Shown here in pieces: positions 1 to 6,002 of a stretch of DNA of 8,353 nucleotides. Numbering within the stretch: position 1 is the stretch's first letter; each line of letters opens with the position of its first letter. The position numbers and the translations under genes are program-made. Source of the stretch: CAYMST01 sp964393115 (lineage in GTDB: Bacteria > Bacteroidota > Bacteroidia > Cytophagales > Cyclobacteriaceae); assembly GCA_964393115.1 (NCBI GenBank), contig CAYMST010000208.1, positions 1-8,353 of the forward strand, written 5' to 3'. The notes under the pieces were generated by a model, which was not told the DNA's origin, made no database searches, and worked only from the letters and a program-made list of their open reading frames with translations.

Positions 1-1
1 T

Positions 2-439
2 CTATCTTCTGAAAAAGCTGCTCTGAAAGAAGGGGTTTCTTCCAATACGATGAGGACTATCTTAGATATTCAAGATAAACATCTGTCGCGAGAAATTGAA
101 AATGAGAAAATAAGAGAGGTAATTTTTACCTCTAAAGAACTTCCTAAATCATTTGAACACTTGTTTAGTGAAGATGAGCTTAAAACGTTTAAGAGCCAAA
201 CTGAAACCACGAGCGACGTAACACAATCCCACTCAGCAATAAACACCCAAAACGATATTAACAACATTACCTCTACTGCGCCTTCTAATAACATCAATAT
301 AACGATCTCCGGAACAAAGTTTGCCGAAGAAGTACATATGCATCCTGAGAATATAGAGATGGGTATCGAAGAGGCAGGAGATCTATTTTTAGAAAACATG
401 AACCGTCTTCTTGCCGGCGGACTAAATGTAAGGAATTAG
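2..439 (+). CDS. C-terminal part of a probable tail tape-measure protein (5' end outside window)
   Basis: The frame is open to the left edge of the window, so this is most likely the last ~145 residues of a longer protein; an internal ATG at base 50 is a possible but less likely start because coding-like sequence continues upstream of it. The visible part starts with a charged helical region, then a Ser/Thr/Asn-rich linker (about bases 200-290), then a short beta-like segment (NINITISGT) and a final helix ending in NMNRLLAGGLN. No membrane segment is seen in this part. Tape-measure proteins sit inside the tail tube and set its length, and their gene normally lies just upstream of the hub genes, which fits here. 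The assignment is positional; the visible residues alone do not prove it. An alternative is a separate small structural protein of 129 residues. Confidence 0.5.
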   Translation, partial: LSSEKAALKEGVSSNTMRTILDIQDKHLSREIENEKIREVIFTSKELPKSFEHLFSEDELKTFKSQTETTSDVTQSHSAINTQNDINNITSTAPSNNINITISGTKFAEEVHMHPENIEMGIEEAGDLFLENMNRLLAGGLNVRN

Positions 440-444
440 AGCTT

Positions 445-1239
445 ATGTCATTCAATCTAAGAAAATTATATAGCACCACATTAGGACAGGATTTTGAACC
501 GTTTGAGCAAATTGAAAACTACGCCGAACAACAAGCGGATATCATTGCTTTTAGAGCTCAAAAAGAAGTTAATAAAGCCGCTAACCCTTTAATTCAAAGT
601 GGCGAAAGAAAAGTAAGAGATAAAATTGACGGACTAAAGCGGAAAGGGGAAGAGTTGGTGCAAAAGGTAAAAAAACCAGATCCAACGGTTCCAGAAATAA
701 TCAACCCTTCATCCGAGGCATTATTAAATGGTAGTTTTAATTACCGAACCCCGTTAGGCGGCAGTTTCCGGCTTCCTTGTCGATTGGATCATAGAAACTT
801 ACGTGACATCCACTTATATCAACTTCCCAATGAACCAATTATCAGTGTAAAAGGTGGTAAACAGATCACGACTACTAATATTCGAAGAACTTCAGGTATA
901 GGAACCGTAAAGGAAGAGCGTGCACTCAAAGATTTCCAGATAACCATCAAAGGCATCGCGCTTAATACCGAAGAAACAGCCTATCCTACTGAGCAGATTA
1001 CGCGAATCAAAGAGATATGTACAGCACCTGGCGTAGTATATATCGATTGTGAGTTGACCTCGTTATTTGGCATCCATCAGTTGAGTATTGTAGATTTTGA
1101 CTTCCCTAGATCTGCTGAACAAAATATTATTTATCAGGCGTATGTCATTCGAGCTGTGAGTGATTTTGATTTCCCTGATTTTAAAAAATTAATGGAAGAA
1201 CCGGGTCCCGCTGGCAACATTGATGGGACAAGCGCATAG
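445..1239 (+). CDS. DUF6046-like tail/baseplate protein
   Basis: This 264-residue protein starts five bases after the previous stop. Residues ~20-77 are a highly charged, mostly helical stretch (many Lys/Glu), followed by a Pro-rich linker (KKPDPTVPEI). Residues ~125-245 form a beta-rich domain with the features I associate with DUF6046 of Bacteroidota phages: LPNEPIISVKGGKQI, a GTVKE turn, then DFQITIKGIAL and a final strand pair around IVDFDFPRS and YQAYVIRAVSDFDF. Proteins in this slot, between tape measure and hub, are thought to be tube-to-baseplate adaptors comparable in position to Mu gp43 or distal-tail proteins. The role is inferred from position and family memory; no catalytic motif is seen. 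The last ~15 residues (EEPGPAGNIDGTSA) look disordered. Confidence 0.6.
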   Translation: MSFNLRKLYSTTLGQDFEPFEQIENYAEQQADIIAFRAQKEVNKAANPLIQSGERKVRDKIDGLKRKGEELVQKVKKPDPTVPEIINPSSEALLNGSFNYRTPLGGSFRLPCRLDHRNLRDIHLYQLPNEPIISVKGGKQITTTNIRRTSGIGTVKEERALKDFQITIKGIALNTEETAYPTEQITRIKEICTAPGVVYIDCELTSLFGIHQLSIVDFDFPRSAEQNIIYQAYVIRAVSDFDFPDFKKLMEEPGPAGNIDGTSA

Positions 1240-1245
1240 AAATCT

Positions 1246-2238
1246 ATGAAGTGGCTATTAACCATATCGATTATGCATTTTTACATGAACTGCCTGTGTG
1301 AAATAGGTGAATATAAAATTGGTGAGTATGTGGAATCTATTTTGGTAGAAAAGAGCTGGGATAATCTTACCGATACTGCTGTTATTCGTCTACCCAAATT
1401 AATGGTCAGCAAAGGAGGCGCAGATTTTAAGGAAGGGGACCCTGTTACTATAACCATGGGATATTCCATGCCACGAAAATCAGTCGACTACAATATCAAA
1501 GTATTTACAGGATTCATCTCAAAAGTCAATCCCTCTATACCGTTAGAGGTTTCCTGTGAAGACTACTCCTATTGGTTAAAAAAAATCAACTTAAAAGAAA
1601 CCCTGAAAGAAACCTCATTAGAGGAAGTGGTAAATAAGGTAGTTGACGAAGCCAATAAAATTAGCCCTCGCAAAATTGATATACTCGGCAAGGTTCCCAC
1701 TATGAAGCTCCGTCAGTTTCGTTTCAACAATGAAAATGGCGCTCAAGTTTTCGCAAGGCTTAGGAACTATGGCTTAGTGTTTTACTTTAGAGGAAATAAA
1801 CTCTATGCTGGATTTCCCTATCATGAGAATATTGGAGAAGTCGCTTTTGACCTTGGGAACAATGTCGTTGATCATCAACTAAAATATGAAGAAACGGAAG
1901 AAGATGTTCATCTCATTGTTTCAAGTAAGCAAAAAGACAACACCGAATTGGTCGCCAAGCGTGGCAAAGAATCGGGCAACACGGTAAGGGTGAAAGTTGA
2001 GCATATCACGGACCAAAAAGTACTCGAAGAAATTGCCGATGCGAAAATCAAAAACATGCAAACCGAAGGGTACAAAGGGTATCTAAGAGCCTTTTTCATT
2101 CCCTATACCACACATGGTATGACAGCTGAGGTTACAGACAAGGAACAAAATAGAGTTAGTTCACATGTGGTAGACCGCGTCCAAACGACTTTTGGACAAG
2201 GCATTCGCCAAAAGATCCAACTAGGTATAAAGATATAG
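1246..2238 (+). CDS. Baseplate hub protein (P2 gpD / Mu gp44 type)
   Basis: This 330-residue protein has the typical hub length and order. The N-terminal beta-barrel shows IGEYVESILVEKSWDNLTD, then a strand pattern ending in EGDPVTITMGY and FTGFISKVN. A middle region has SCEDYSYWLKK, then a helix (LEEVVNKVVDEAN) and the segment FNNENGAQVFARLRNYGLVFYF, which resembles the helix-plus-strand of late control D proteins. The C-terminal barrel follows, with a KIKNMQTEGYKG helix and a final strand QKIQLGIKI. Hubs form a trimer that closes the tail tube and holds the spike; the spike gene follows directly. The start at 1246 has no clear Shine-Dalgarno and lies six bases after the upstream stop. The first residues (MKWLLTISIMHFYM) are hydrophobic but fit a first beta-strand better than a signal peptide. 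Confidence 0.75.
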   Translation: MKWLLTISIMHFYMNCLCEIGEYKIGEYVESILVEKSWDNLTDTAVIRLPKLMVSKGGADFKEGDPVTITMGYSMPRKSVDYNIKVFTGFISKVNPSIPLEVSCEDYSYWLKKINLKETLKETSLEEVVNKVVDEANKISPRKIDILGKVPTMKLRQFRFNNENGAQVFARLRNYGLVFYFRGNKLYAGFPYHENIGEVAFDLGNNVVDHQLKYEETEEDVHLIVSSKQKDNTELVAKRGKESGNTVRVKVEHITDQKVLEEIADAKIKNMQTEGYKGYLRAFFIPYTTHGMTAEVTDKEQNRVSSHVVDRVQTTFGQGIRQKIQLGIKI

Positions 2239-2244
2239 CGCGTT

Positions 2245-2823
2245 ATGACGGAAGATAAAATACGACAGCTGTTAAAAGACTTTACCAAAGGTCCTGATCA
2301 AGTACTCGCGGGTACGGTCATTAAAGTAGACGAAGAGAACCTAACGATAGATGTCGACATTCCCGAAGAGCCTGAACTGGTCGATGTGAGGCTTAAGCCC
2401 GCTATTGATGACTCCGAGAATTACGTGATTCAGTTTCCAAAGGAAAAGACCGGCGTATTAGTAGGTATCATTGAAAACGATCCCGAGTCAGCATACTTAA
2501 TTTCTTGTAATAGCTTGGAAAAATTCTTGGTGAAAATCGGTGAAACGGATATGACCATTACCGCAGAGGACATAAAAATCAATTCGCCAAAAATTGTAAT
2601 CAACGGAGGTGAAAACCTTGGCTTGACCAACATAAAAAGTGTGGTCGAAAAGTTGAATGCATTGGAAGAGGAGGTTAATGCTATCAAAGATACTTTTACC
2701 AATTGGGCACCAGCTCCTATGGATGGAGGAGCAGCATTAAAACTGGGCTTTACCCAATGGGCCTCACAAAAAATAACACTTACTGAAATTGATGATCTAG
2801 AAGATAAAATAATAACACATTAG
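2245..2823 (+). CDS. Baseplate spike protein (gpV / Mu gp45-like), OB-fold plus short helix
   Basis: This 192-residue protein shows three parts. Residues ~18-90 look like an OB-fold: AGTVIKVDEENLTIDVDI, then VDVRLKPA, then FPKEKTGVLVGIIEN and SAYLISC. Residues ~94-122 are a run of alternating short strands (LVKIGETDMTITAEDIKI, then SPKIVINGG), the pattern of a trimeric beta-helix. Residues ~126-150 form a helix with coiled-coil character (VEKLNALEEEVNAI), followed by a WAPAPMDGGAALK segment and a C-terminus ending in IITH. The DGGAALK tail is, as I recall, common in baseplate proteins of Bacteroidota phages. A trimer would plug the hub and lead membrane puncture. It lacks the HxH metal-binding tip of P2 gpV; such a motif occurs in the next gene. 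The start lies six bases after the hub stop. Confidence 0.65.
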   Translation: MTEDKIRQLLKDFTKGPDQVLAGTVIKVDEENLTIDVDIPEEPELVDVRLKPAIDDSENYVIQFPKEKTGVLVGIIENDPESAYLISCNSLEKFLVKIGETDMTITAEDIKINSPKIVINGGENLGLTNIKSVVEKLNALEEEVNAIKDTFTNWAPAPMDGGAALKLGFTQWASQKITLTEIDDLEDKIITH

Positions 2824-2826
2824 ATA

Positions 2827-3084
2827 ATGCCACTAAATAAAGCTGATTTAGAAAAAAACATGGCCGATCGAATTGAAGGTATTGATCTTGTGAACGAATC
2901 GACCAACGCCGCGGCGGAAATCGCAAAAATTGTGGCTGAAGAAGTACATTCATACTTAGAAGACTTTGTTTCCAAGTATAACAACCATACTCATCCGGGA
3001 GTGATCACAACCGTTTCTGGAGGAGGTGGAGCTCCGGCTATCGGCGTTCCGGGTAATTCTCAACCAACTACTCAAAAAGTATAG
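2827..3084 (+). CDS. Small HTHPG-motif baseplate protein, candidate spike tip
   Basis: This 85-residue protein has a helical N-terminal half (residues ~5-50, with NAAAEIAKIVAEEVHSYL) and a C-terminal half with NNHTHPGV at residues 52-59, a Gly run (SGGGGAP) and a final PGNSQPTTQKV. HxH followed by Pro/Gly resembles the iron-binding motif at the tip of P2-type spikes, where three chains supply six histidines; this comparison is an inference from the motif only. It begins three bases after the spike stop, in the same reading frame (TAG-ATA-ATG). An alternative reading is a small trimeric baseplate component in which the HTHPG stretch is structural, as similar His-Thr-His-Pro stretches occur in other phage tail proteins. 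No homologous family is recognised with certainty. Confidence 0.6.
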   Translation: MPLNKADLEKNMADRIEGIDLVNESTNAAAEIAKIVAEEVHSYLEDFVSKYNNHTHPGVITTVSGGGGAPAIGVPGNSQPTTQKV

Positions 3085-3088
3085 CACC

Positions 3089-3379
3089 ATGGCACAAGAT
3101 ATTTTACTTAACGAAAATTTGGACCTGGCAATAGAAGATGGAGACTTATCTATCGGAACAAGCGATCAGCAACACCAAATTTTGCTGTTAACCGCTAGAA
3201 AAGGGGATTATAAAGAGAATCCGACTATTGGAATAGACATATTTAGTTGGGTGGATGACGACTCTCCGGGTGACCTAGTCAGAGAAATGCAAATAGAATT
3301 TCAAAACGACGGTATGACCGTCACTAAGAACCGCGGTTTGGTAAACGGCCAAGTAGAAATTGAAGGTTTTTACCCATAA
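3089..3379 (+). CDS. Baseplate wedge protein, gp25/gpW-like
   Basis: The protein has 96 residues from the ATG at 3089, which lies four bases after the previous stop. A longer version starting at 3026 would overlap the upstream gene by ~60 bases and add residues with no family resemblance, so 3089 is preferred. Visible features are the N-terminal DILLNENLDLAIEDGDL, a helix with QQHQILLLTARKGDYKENPTIGIDI, and a helix-plus-strand near VREMQIEFQNDGMTV. This is the layout of small gp25-like wedge proteins (T4 gp25, P2 gpW), including a conserved helix followed by a PxxG turn. These bind near the sheath-baseplate junction and help start sheath assembly. The position between spike and gpJ genes agrees with P2 and Mu order. 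Confidence 0.7.
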   Translation: MAQDILLNENLDLAIEDGDLSIGTSDQQHQILLLTARKGDYKENPTIGIDIFSWVDDDSPGDLVREMQIEFQNDGMTVTKNRGLVNGQVEIEGFYP

Positions 3380-3382
3380 GAT

Positions 3383-3679
3383 ATGACGCTTAATTCGAAA
3401 AAATATAACGTTAAACCAGGTCAAAACATCTTTGATATCGCTATTGAGCAATACGGTACCGTAGAGGGAGCCATTGACATCTGGCAACGTAACGCCGAAA
3501 ACACCCTTGATGACTGGTTAGTTTCTGGTGAAACAATATTGGTAAACAAATCACCTGCTCTTAACGAGAATAACACCTACTTCACCAATAGAGAAGTTAC
3601 CATAGCTACAGGCAGTAACCTTACTATTGCTCCAAGGATTAAGTTCTTTGACCAAACATTTGACAACACATTTGATTAA
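3383..3679 (+). CDS. LysM-domain baseplate protein
   Basis: This 98-residue protein carries a single LysM-like domain at residues ~7-54: KYNVKPGQNIFDIAIEQYG, then a helix AIDIWQRNAENTLDDWLVSG and ETILVNK. The YxVxxGQxxxDIA start and the closing I-L-V strand are the usual LysM marks. In contractile tails a LysM protein (T4 gp53 and similar) binds between hub and wedge and holds the inner baseplate together, so here it is a structural clamp rather than a cell-wall hydrolase; no catalytic domain is present. The remaining ~40 residues are Asn/Thr-rich and end in FFDQTFDNTFD. It starts three bases after the previous stop and in the same frame. Confidence 0.75.
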   Translation: MTLNSKKYNVKPGQNIFDIAIEQYGTVEGAIDIWQRNAENTLDDWLVSGETILVNKSPALNENNTYFTNREVTIATGSNLTIAPRIKFFDQTFDNTFD

Positions 3680-3682
3680 ATC

Positions 3683-4483
3683 ATGAGTGATACCAACAAA
3701 ATTAAACTGAGAGATAGAGCCAAAGGTATTCGTGATCAAACGGAAGACGGCGGCAATACAGCTGAAATAGTAGGCCAACTCTTTGTCGACATTGCCGAAA
3801 ACTACGTACATACGGACAGTGCGTCTGACCACCAACATACTGAACATATCAGTCAGGTAGCGCGCAATAAAGAAGGAAGCTTCACCGAAGCAGAAGGTGA
3901 TATTAACGCGTTCCGAGTTAGTTATACGTATCCAATTAATACGTTGCGAGACGGCATGGAGCTATCTTTTAGAGCCAATAATACCATCAGTGGCCCATGT
4001 ACCTTGGAAGTTAACCCCAGTCTTGGCGCCATCCCCGTCAAAAGTATTTTAGATGATGGAAATACCCGTGATCTAGAAGCTGGTGAAATCAAAAAAAATC
4101 AAATTGTAAGTGTCGTCTACAATGACTTGGCCGATGGTGCATTTTGGCAAATCGCCAGTGCAGTTGGAGGAAATAAGCCTATTCAGTATTTGGATTTTGT
4201 TTTCGAAGCTAACTTGACCATGGATTGCTGGGCGATGATCAGTACTCCTGTTGAACTAAATGACGGTATTATTGGCGGTTCTTCCATTCAAAATATAGTT
4301 TTTGAAACGAAGCAAGAAAACCAAAGTGATGAGGAATTTATTAGCAGAGGAGGATATCTTTCATTAAAAACCTATCTCGAAGGGATCACTGATAATCGAG
4401 TAATCTGGATCAGAGTGCCCGCACCTTCCATCACATCGGATCGAATGGTGGATGGCTTTAAGATTGGGTATATACCCAAATAG
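3683..4483 (+). CDS. Fibre-domain tail protein inside the baseplate block
   Basis: This 266-residue protein starts three bases after the LysM gene. Residues ~5-60 form a helical N-terminal part with a His-rich patch (SDHQHTEHI at residues 48-56). Residues ~74-158 carry a beta-rich fold often seen in phage tail fibres: NAFRVSY, ELSFRANNTISGPCTLEVN, LGAIPVKSI, DLEAGEIKKNQIVSVVYND and GAFWQIAS. In such fibre domains a small sandwich repeats these strands, ending in a bulky F/W-Q-I/L strand. Residues ~166-266 are a further beta-rich region that I do not recognise (YLDFVFEANLTMDCWAMI onward). No hydrolase motif is visible. It could be a short side fibre, a decoration of the wedge or a fibre adaptor. 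A fibre domain between LysM and gpJ is unusual compared with P2 or Mu. Confidence 0.6.
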   Translation: MSDTNKIKLRDRAKGIRDQTEDGGNTAEIVGQLFVDIAENYVHTDSASDHQHTEHISQVARNKEGSFTEAEGDINAFRVSYTYPINTLRDGMELSFRANNTISGPCTLEVNPSLGAIPVKSILDDGNTRDLEAGEIKKNQIVSVVYNDLADGAFWQIASAVGGNKPIQYLDFVFEANLTMDCWAMISTPVELNDGIIGGSSIQNIVFETKQENQSDEEFISRGGYLSLKTYLEGITDNRVIWIRVPAPSITSDRMVDGFKIGYIPK

Positions 4484-4524
4484 TACTTGCGTAAAACTTT
4501 AACTGCGAGCTTTAATCAAAAACC

Positions 4525-5418
4525 ATGGCAACAGTAAGAGAAGAACTAAGAAAATACAACGACGCCCAACGCAATCTTCCGGAAATATGGAAGTCTATCA
4601 ATAAAAAGCTGGAGGGAGACCCAACGCTAAACTTCAACAGTACTTCAAATACAGCGGTGTACAAATTACTCGCGTTTATTTGGGCTACTTTATCCTTCTT
4701 GCTCCAGAAAATGTGGGAAAGAAAAGAGTCAGAAATTCAAGAAAATTTAGATAATAACCTGGCGCCTAATGACCGCTGGCTGGCACATAAAATTCGAGAG
4801 TTTAGGTTTGCTCAAGAACTGGAAATAGATGCAGATACCGGTCGAGTAAGCTATTCTGATGAGGGGCTTACACCAGAAGAAATTGAGGCCTCAAAAATTG
4901 TAAAGAGAGTACAGGTGATCAGCCGAAACGGGTTTTACACGGCTAAAGTAGCCAAAGAAGCTGTTGACGGCACTCCTATTCCACTCTCTGGTCCTGATGA
5001 AAATGGCTCTAACGGTTCACAAACAGATGAAATCACCGCACTTAATGGCTACCTAAATGAGTTAGTATTAGGTAACAATGGGACGGCCGTTTCCTATGAA
5101 GCAGACGTACTGGATCTGGAGGTCGATGTATATTATGACCCTTCATTGCTACAAAGTGAAATAAAAGAAGCGGTAGTCGAAAAAATTAATGGCTATCTCC
5201 GAACACTCGATTTCCGAGGCGTGTGGTATAAGGTCAAGATGGAGGATGCTATTCAATCCTTGGAGGGCATCATAGATCTTGAGACAAAGTCTTACAGGTT
5301 TGACTCTCCTATTCCGTACAAACCAGATGTCATCGGAGGAAGACGCTATGTGGCGGATAGTGGCTATATCCTACTGAAAGATGACCATAATATTAACCTC
5401 ATACCTTCTAGTGAATGA
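4525..5418 (+). CDS. Baseplate wedge protein gpJ-like (Mu gp47 type)
   Basis: This 297-residue protein has a helical N-terminal third (with AVYKLLAFIWATLSFLLQKMWERK, residues ~44-67, helical and part of the core rather than a membrane span) and a middle beta part (KIVKRVQVISRNGFYTAKVA). The C-terminal domain is the clearest match: YEADVLDLEVDVYYDPSL, a helix IKEAVVEKINGYLRTLDF, then GVWYKVKMEDAIQSLEGI and a final LKDDHNINLIPSS. This ends like the J-type wedge fold, where a strand, helix and V-x-x-S/A-I-x-x-I region close the protein. Length is close to P2 gpJ (about 300). It precedes a gpI-like gene, as in P2, and its last codon overlaps that gene. A 41-base gap separates it from the upstream gene, the largest gap inside the operon. 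Confidence 0.72.
   Translation: MATVREELRKYNDAQRNLPEIWKSINKKLEGDPTLNFNSTSNTAVYKLLAFIWATLSFLLQKMWERKESEIQENLDNNLAPNDRWLAHKIREFRFAQELEIDADTGRVSYSDEGLTPEEIEASKIVKRVQVISRNGFYTAKVAKEAVDGTPIPLSGPDENGSNGSQTDEITALNGYLNELVLGNNGTAVSYEADVLDLEVDVYYDPSLLQSEIKEAVVEKINGYLRTLDFRGVWYKVKMEDAIQSLEGIIDLETKSYRFDSPIPYKPDVIGGRRYVADSGYILLKDDHNINLIPSSE
5415..5418 (+). promoter_or_regulatory. ATGA stop-start overlap (translational coupling)
   Basis: The stop of the gpJ-like gene (TGA) and the start of the gpI-like gene (ATG) share bases. No clear Shine-Dalgarno precedes this start, so the gpI-like protein is probably translated by ribosomes ending the gpJ-like gene. Confidence 0.6.
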
Positions 5419-5996
5419 GTGCGAAATACTCTTTAAAACTTGATAGGGTCATTAATTGGCTGCTTCCATTAAGCCTTCGCAAGCCCAGAGTGCAGGCATT
5501 TGCTATTCAACTAAGCCATGTACTAGGTGATTTGCATCGGTTATTTAGGGATAAGTCAGCATCTTGGGATGAAGACTTAAAGTATGCTCCGGGGTACACT
5601 ATCCAAGTGAGGCAATTACTTCGAGAGCAATTAGGCCGAGAAGACATTGAAATAAAAAATCACCAACGCCGAATATTACCGTTTTTCGCCTATACTGATC
5701 TCTTCCCCAATAATTTCAAATTACGAAGTGATTTCGATTCTATTGATTACTATCAGTTCGCGCTTACGGAAACCCTCGGGGAAGGGGCGCTTGAAGGTCA
5801 ACCAACTGGGTTTAAAAACCAAAATGAGGAAGACCAATCGATCGCTTCACCAATCAATAGCGATGGGTTCGTAAACCTTACCGTCTTGATCCCTTCGGAT
5901 ATTGATAATGAAGCGAATATTGAATTTATCAATACGATCATGAAAAAGTACTTACGAACCGGTTTAACCTTTGATATCAAACATCTTTCAATATAA
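5415..5996 (+). CDS. Baseplate wedge protein gpI-like (Mu gp48 type)
   Basis: This 193-residue protein starts in the stop codon of the gpJ-like gene (ATGA overlap). The N-terminal ~70 residues are helical (INWLLPLSLRKPRVQAFAI, then QLSHVLGDLHRLFRDK) and carry a LLPLxLRKP segment that I associate with Bacteroidota phage tail proteins next to gpJ. A beta-rich C-terminal part ends in FVNLTVLIPSDIDNEANI, a helix FINTIMKKYLRTGLTFDIK and LSI. P2 gpI/Mu gp48 proteins are of similar size (around 180-200 residues) and form the outer wedge that carries the fibres; the fibre gene follows six bases later, which supports this. The assignment rests on size, order and partial resemblance rather than a strong signature. 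Confidence 0.62.
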   Translation: MSAKYSLKLDRVINWLLPLSLRKPRVQAFAIQLSHVLGDLHRLFRDKSASWDEDLKYAPGYTIQVRQLLREQLGREDIEIKNHQRRILPFFAYTDLFPNNFKLRSDFDSIDYYQFALTETLGEGALEGQPTGFKNQNEEDQSIASPINSDGFVNLTVLIPSDIDNEANIEFINTIMKKYLRTGLTFDIKHLSI

Positions 5997-6002
5997 CAGA
6001 CG

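Noticed and set aside
3026..3088. Longer start for the gp25-like gene at 3026
   Set aside because: It would overlap the upstream gene by about 60 bases and add residues (MELRLSAFRVILNQLL) without family resemblance, while 3089 gives the expected N-terminus and a four-base gap.
4484..4524. Possible internal promoter in the 41-base gap before the gpJ-like gene
   Set aside because: It contains TTG and two CTTTAA-type stretches, but no pair matches the Bacteroidota -33/-7 boxes with proper spacing. It may only be spacer sequence.
4654..4725. Transmembrane segment in the gpJ-like protein
   Set aside because: The LLAFIWATLSFLLQ stretch is hydrophobic but sits in the helical N-terminal core typical of this wedge family and is followed by charged helix, so a buried helix is more likely than a membrane span.
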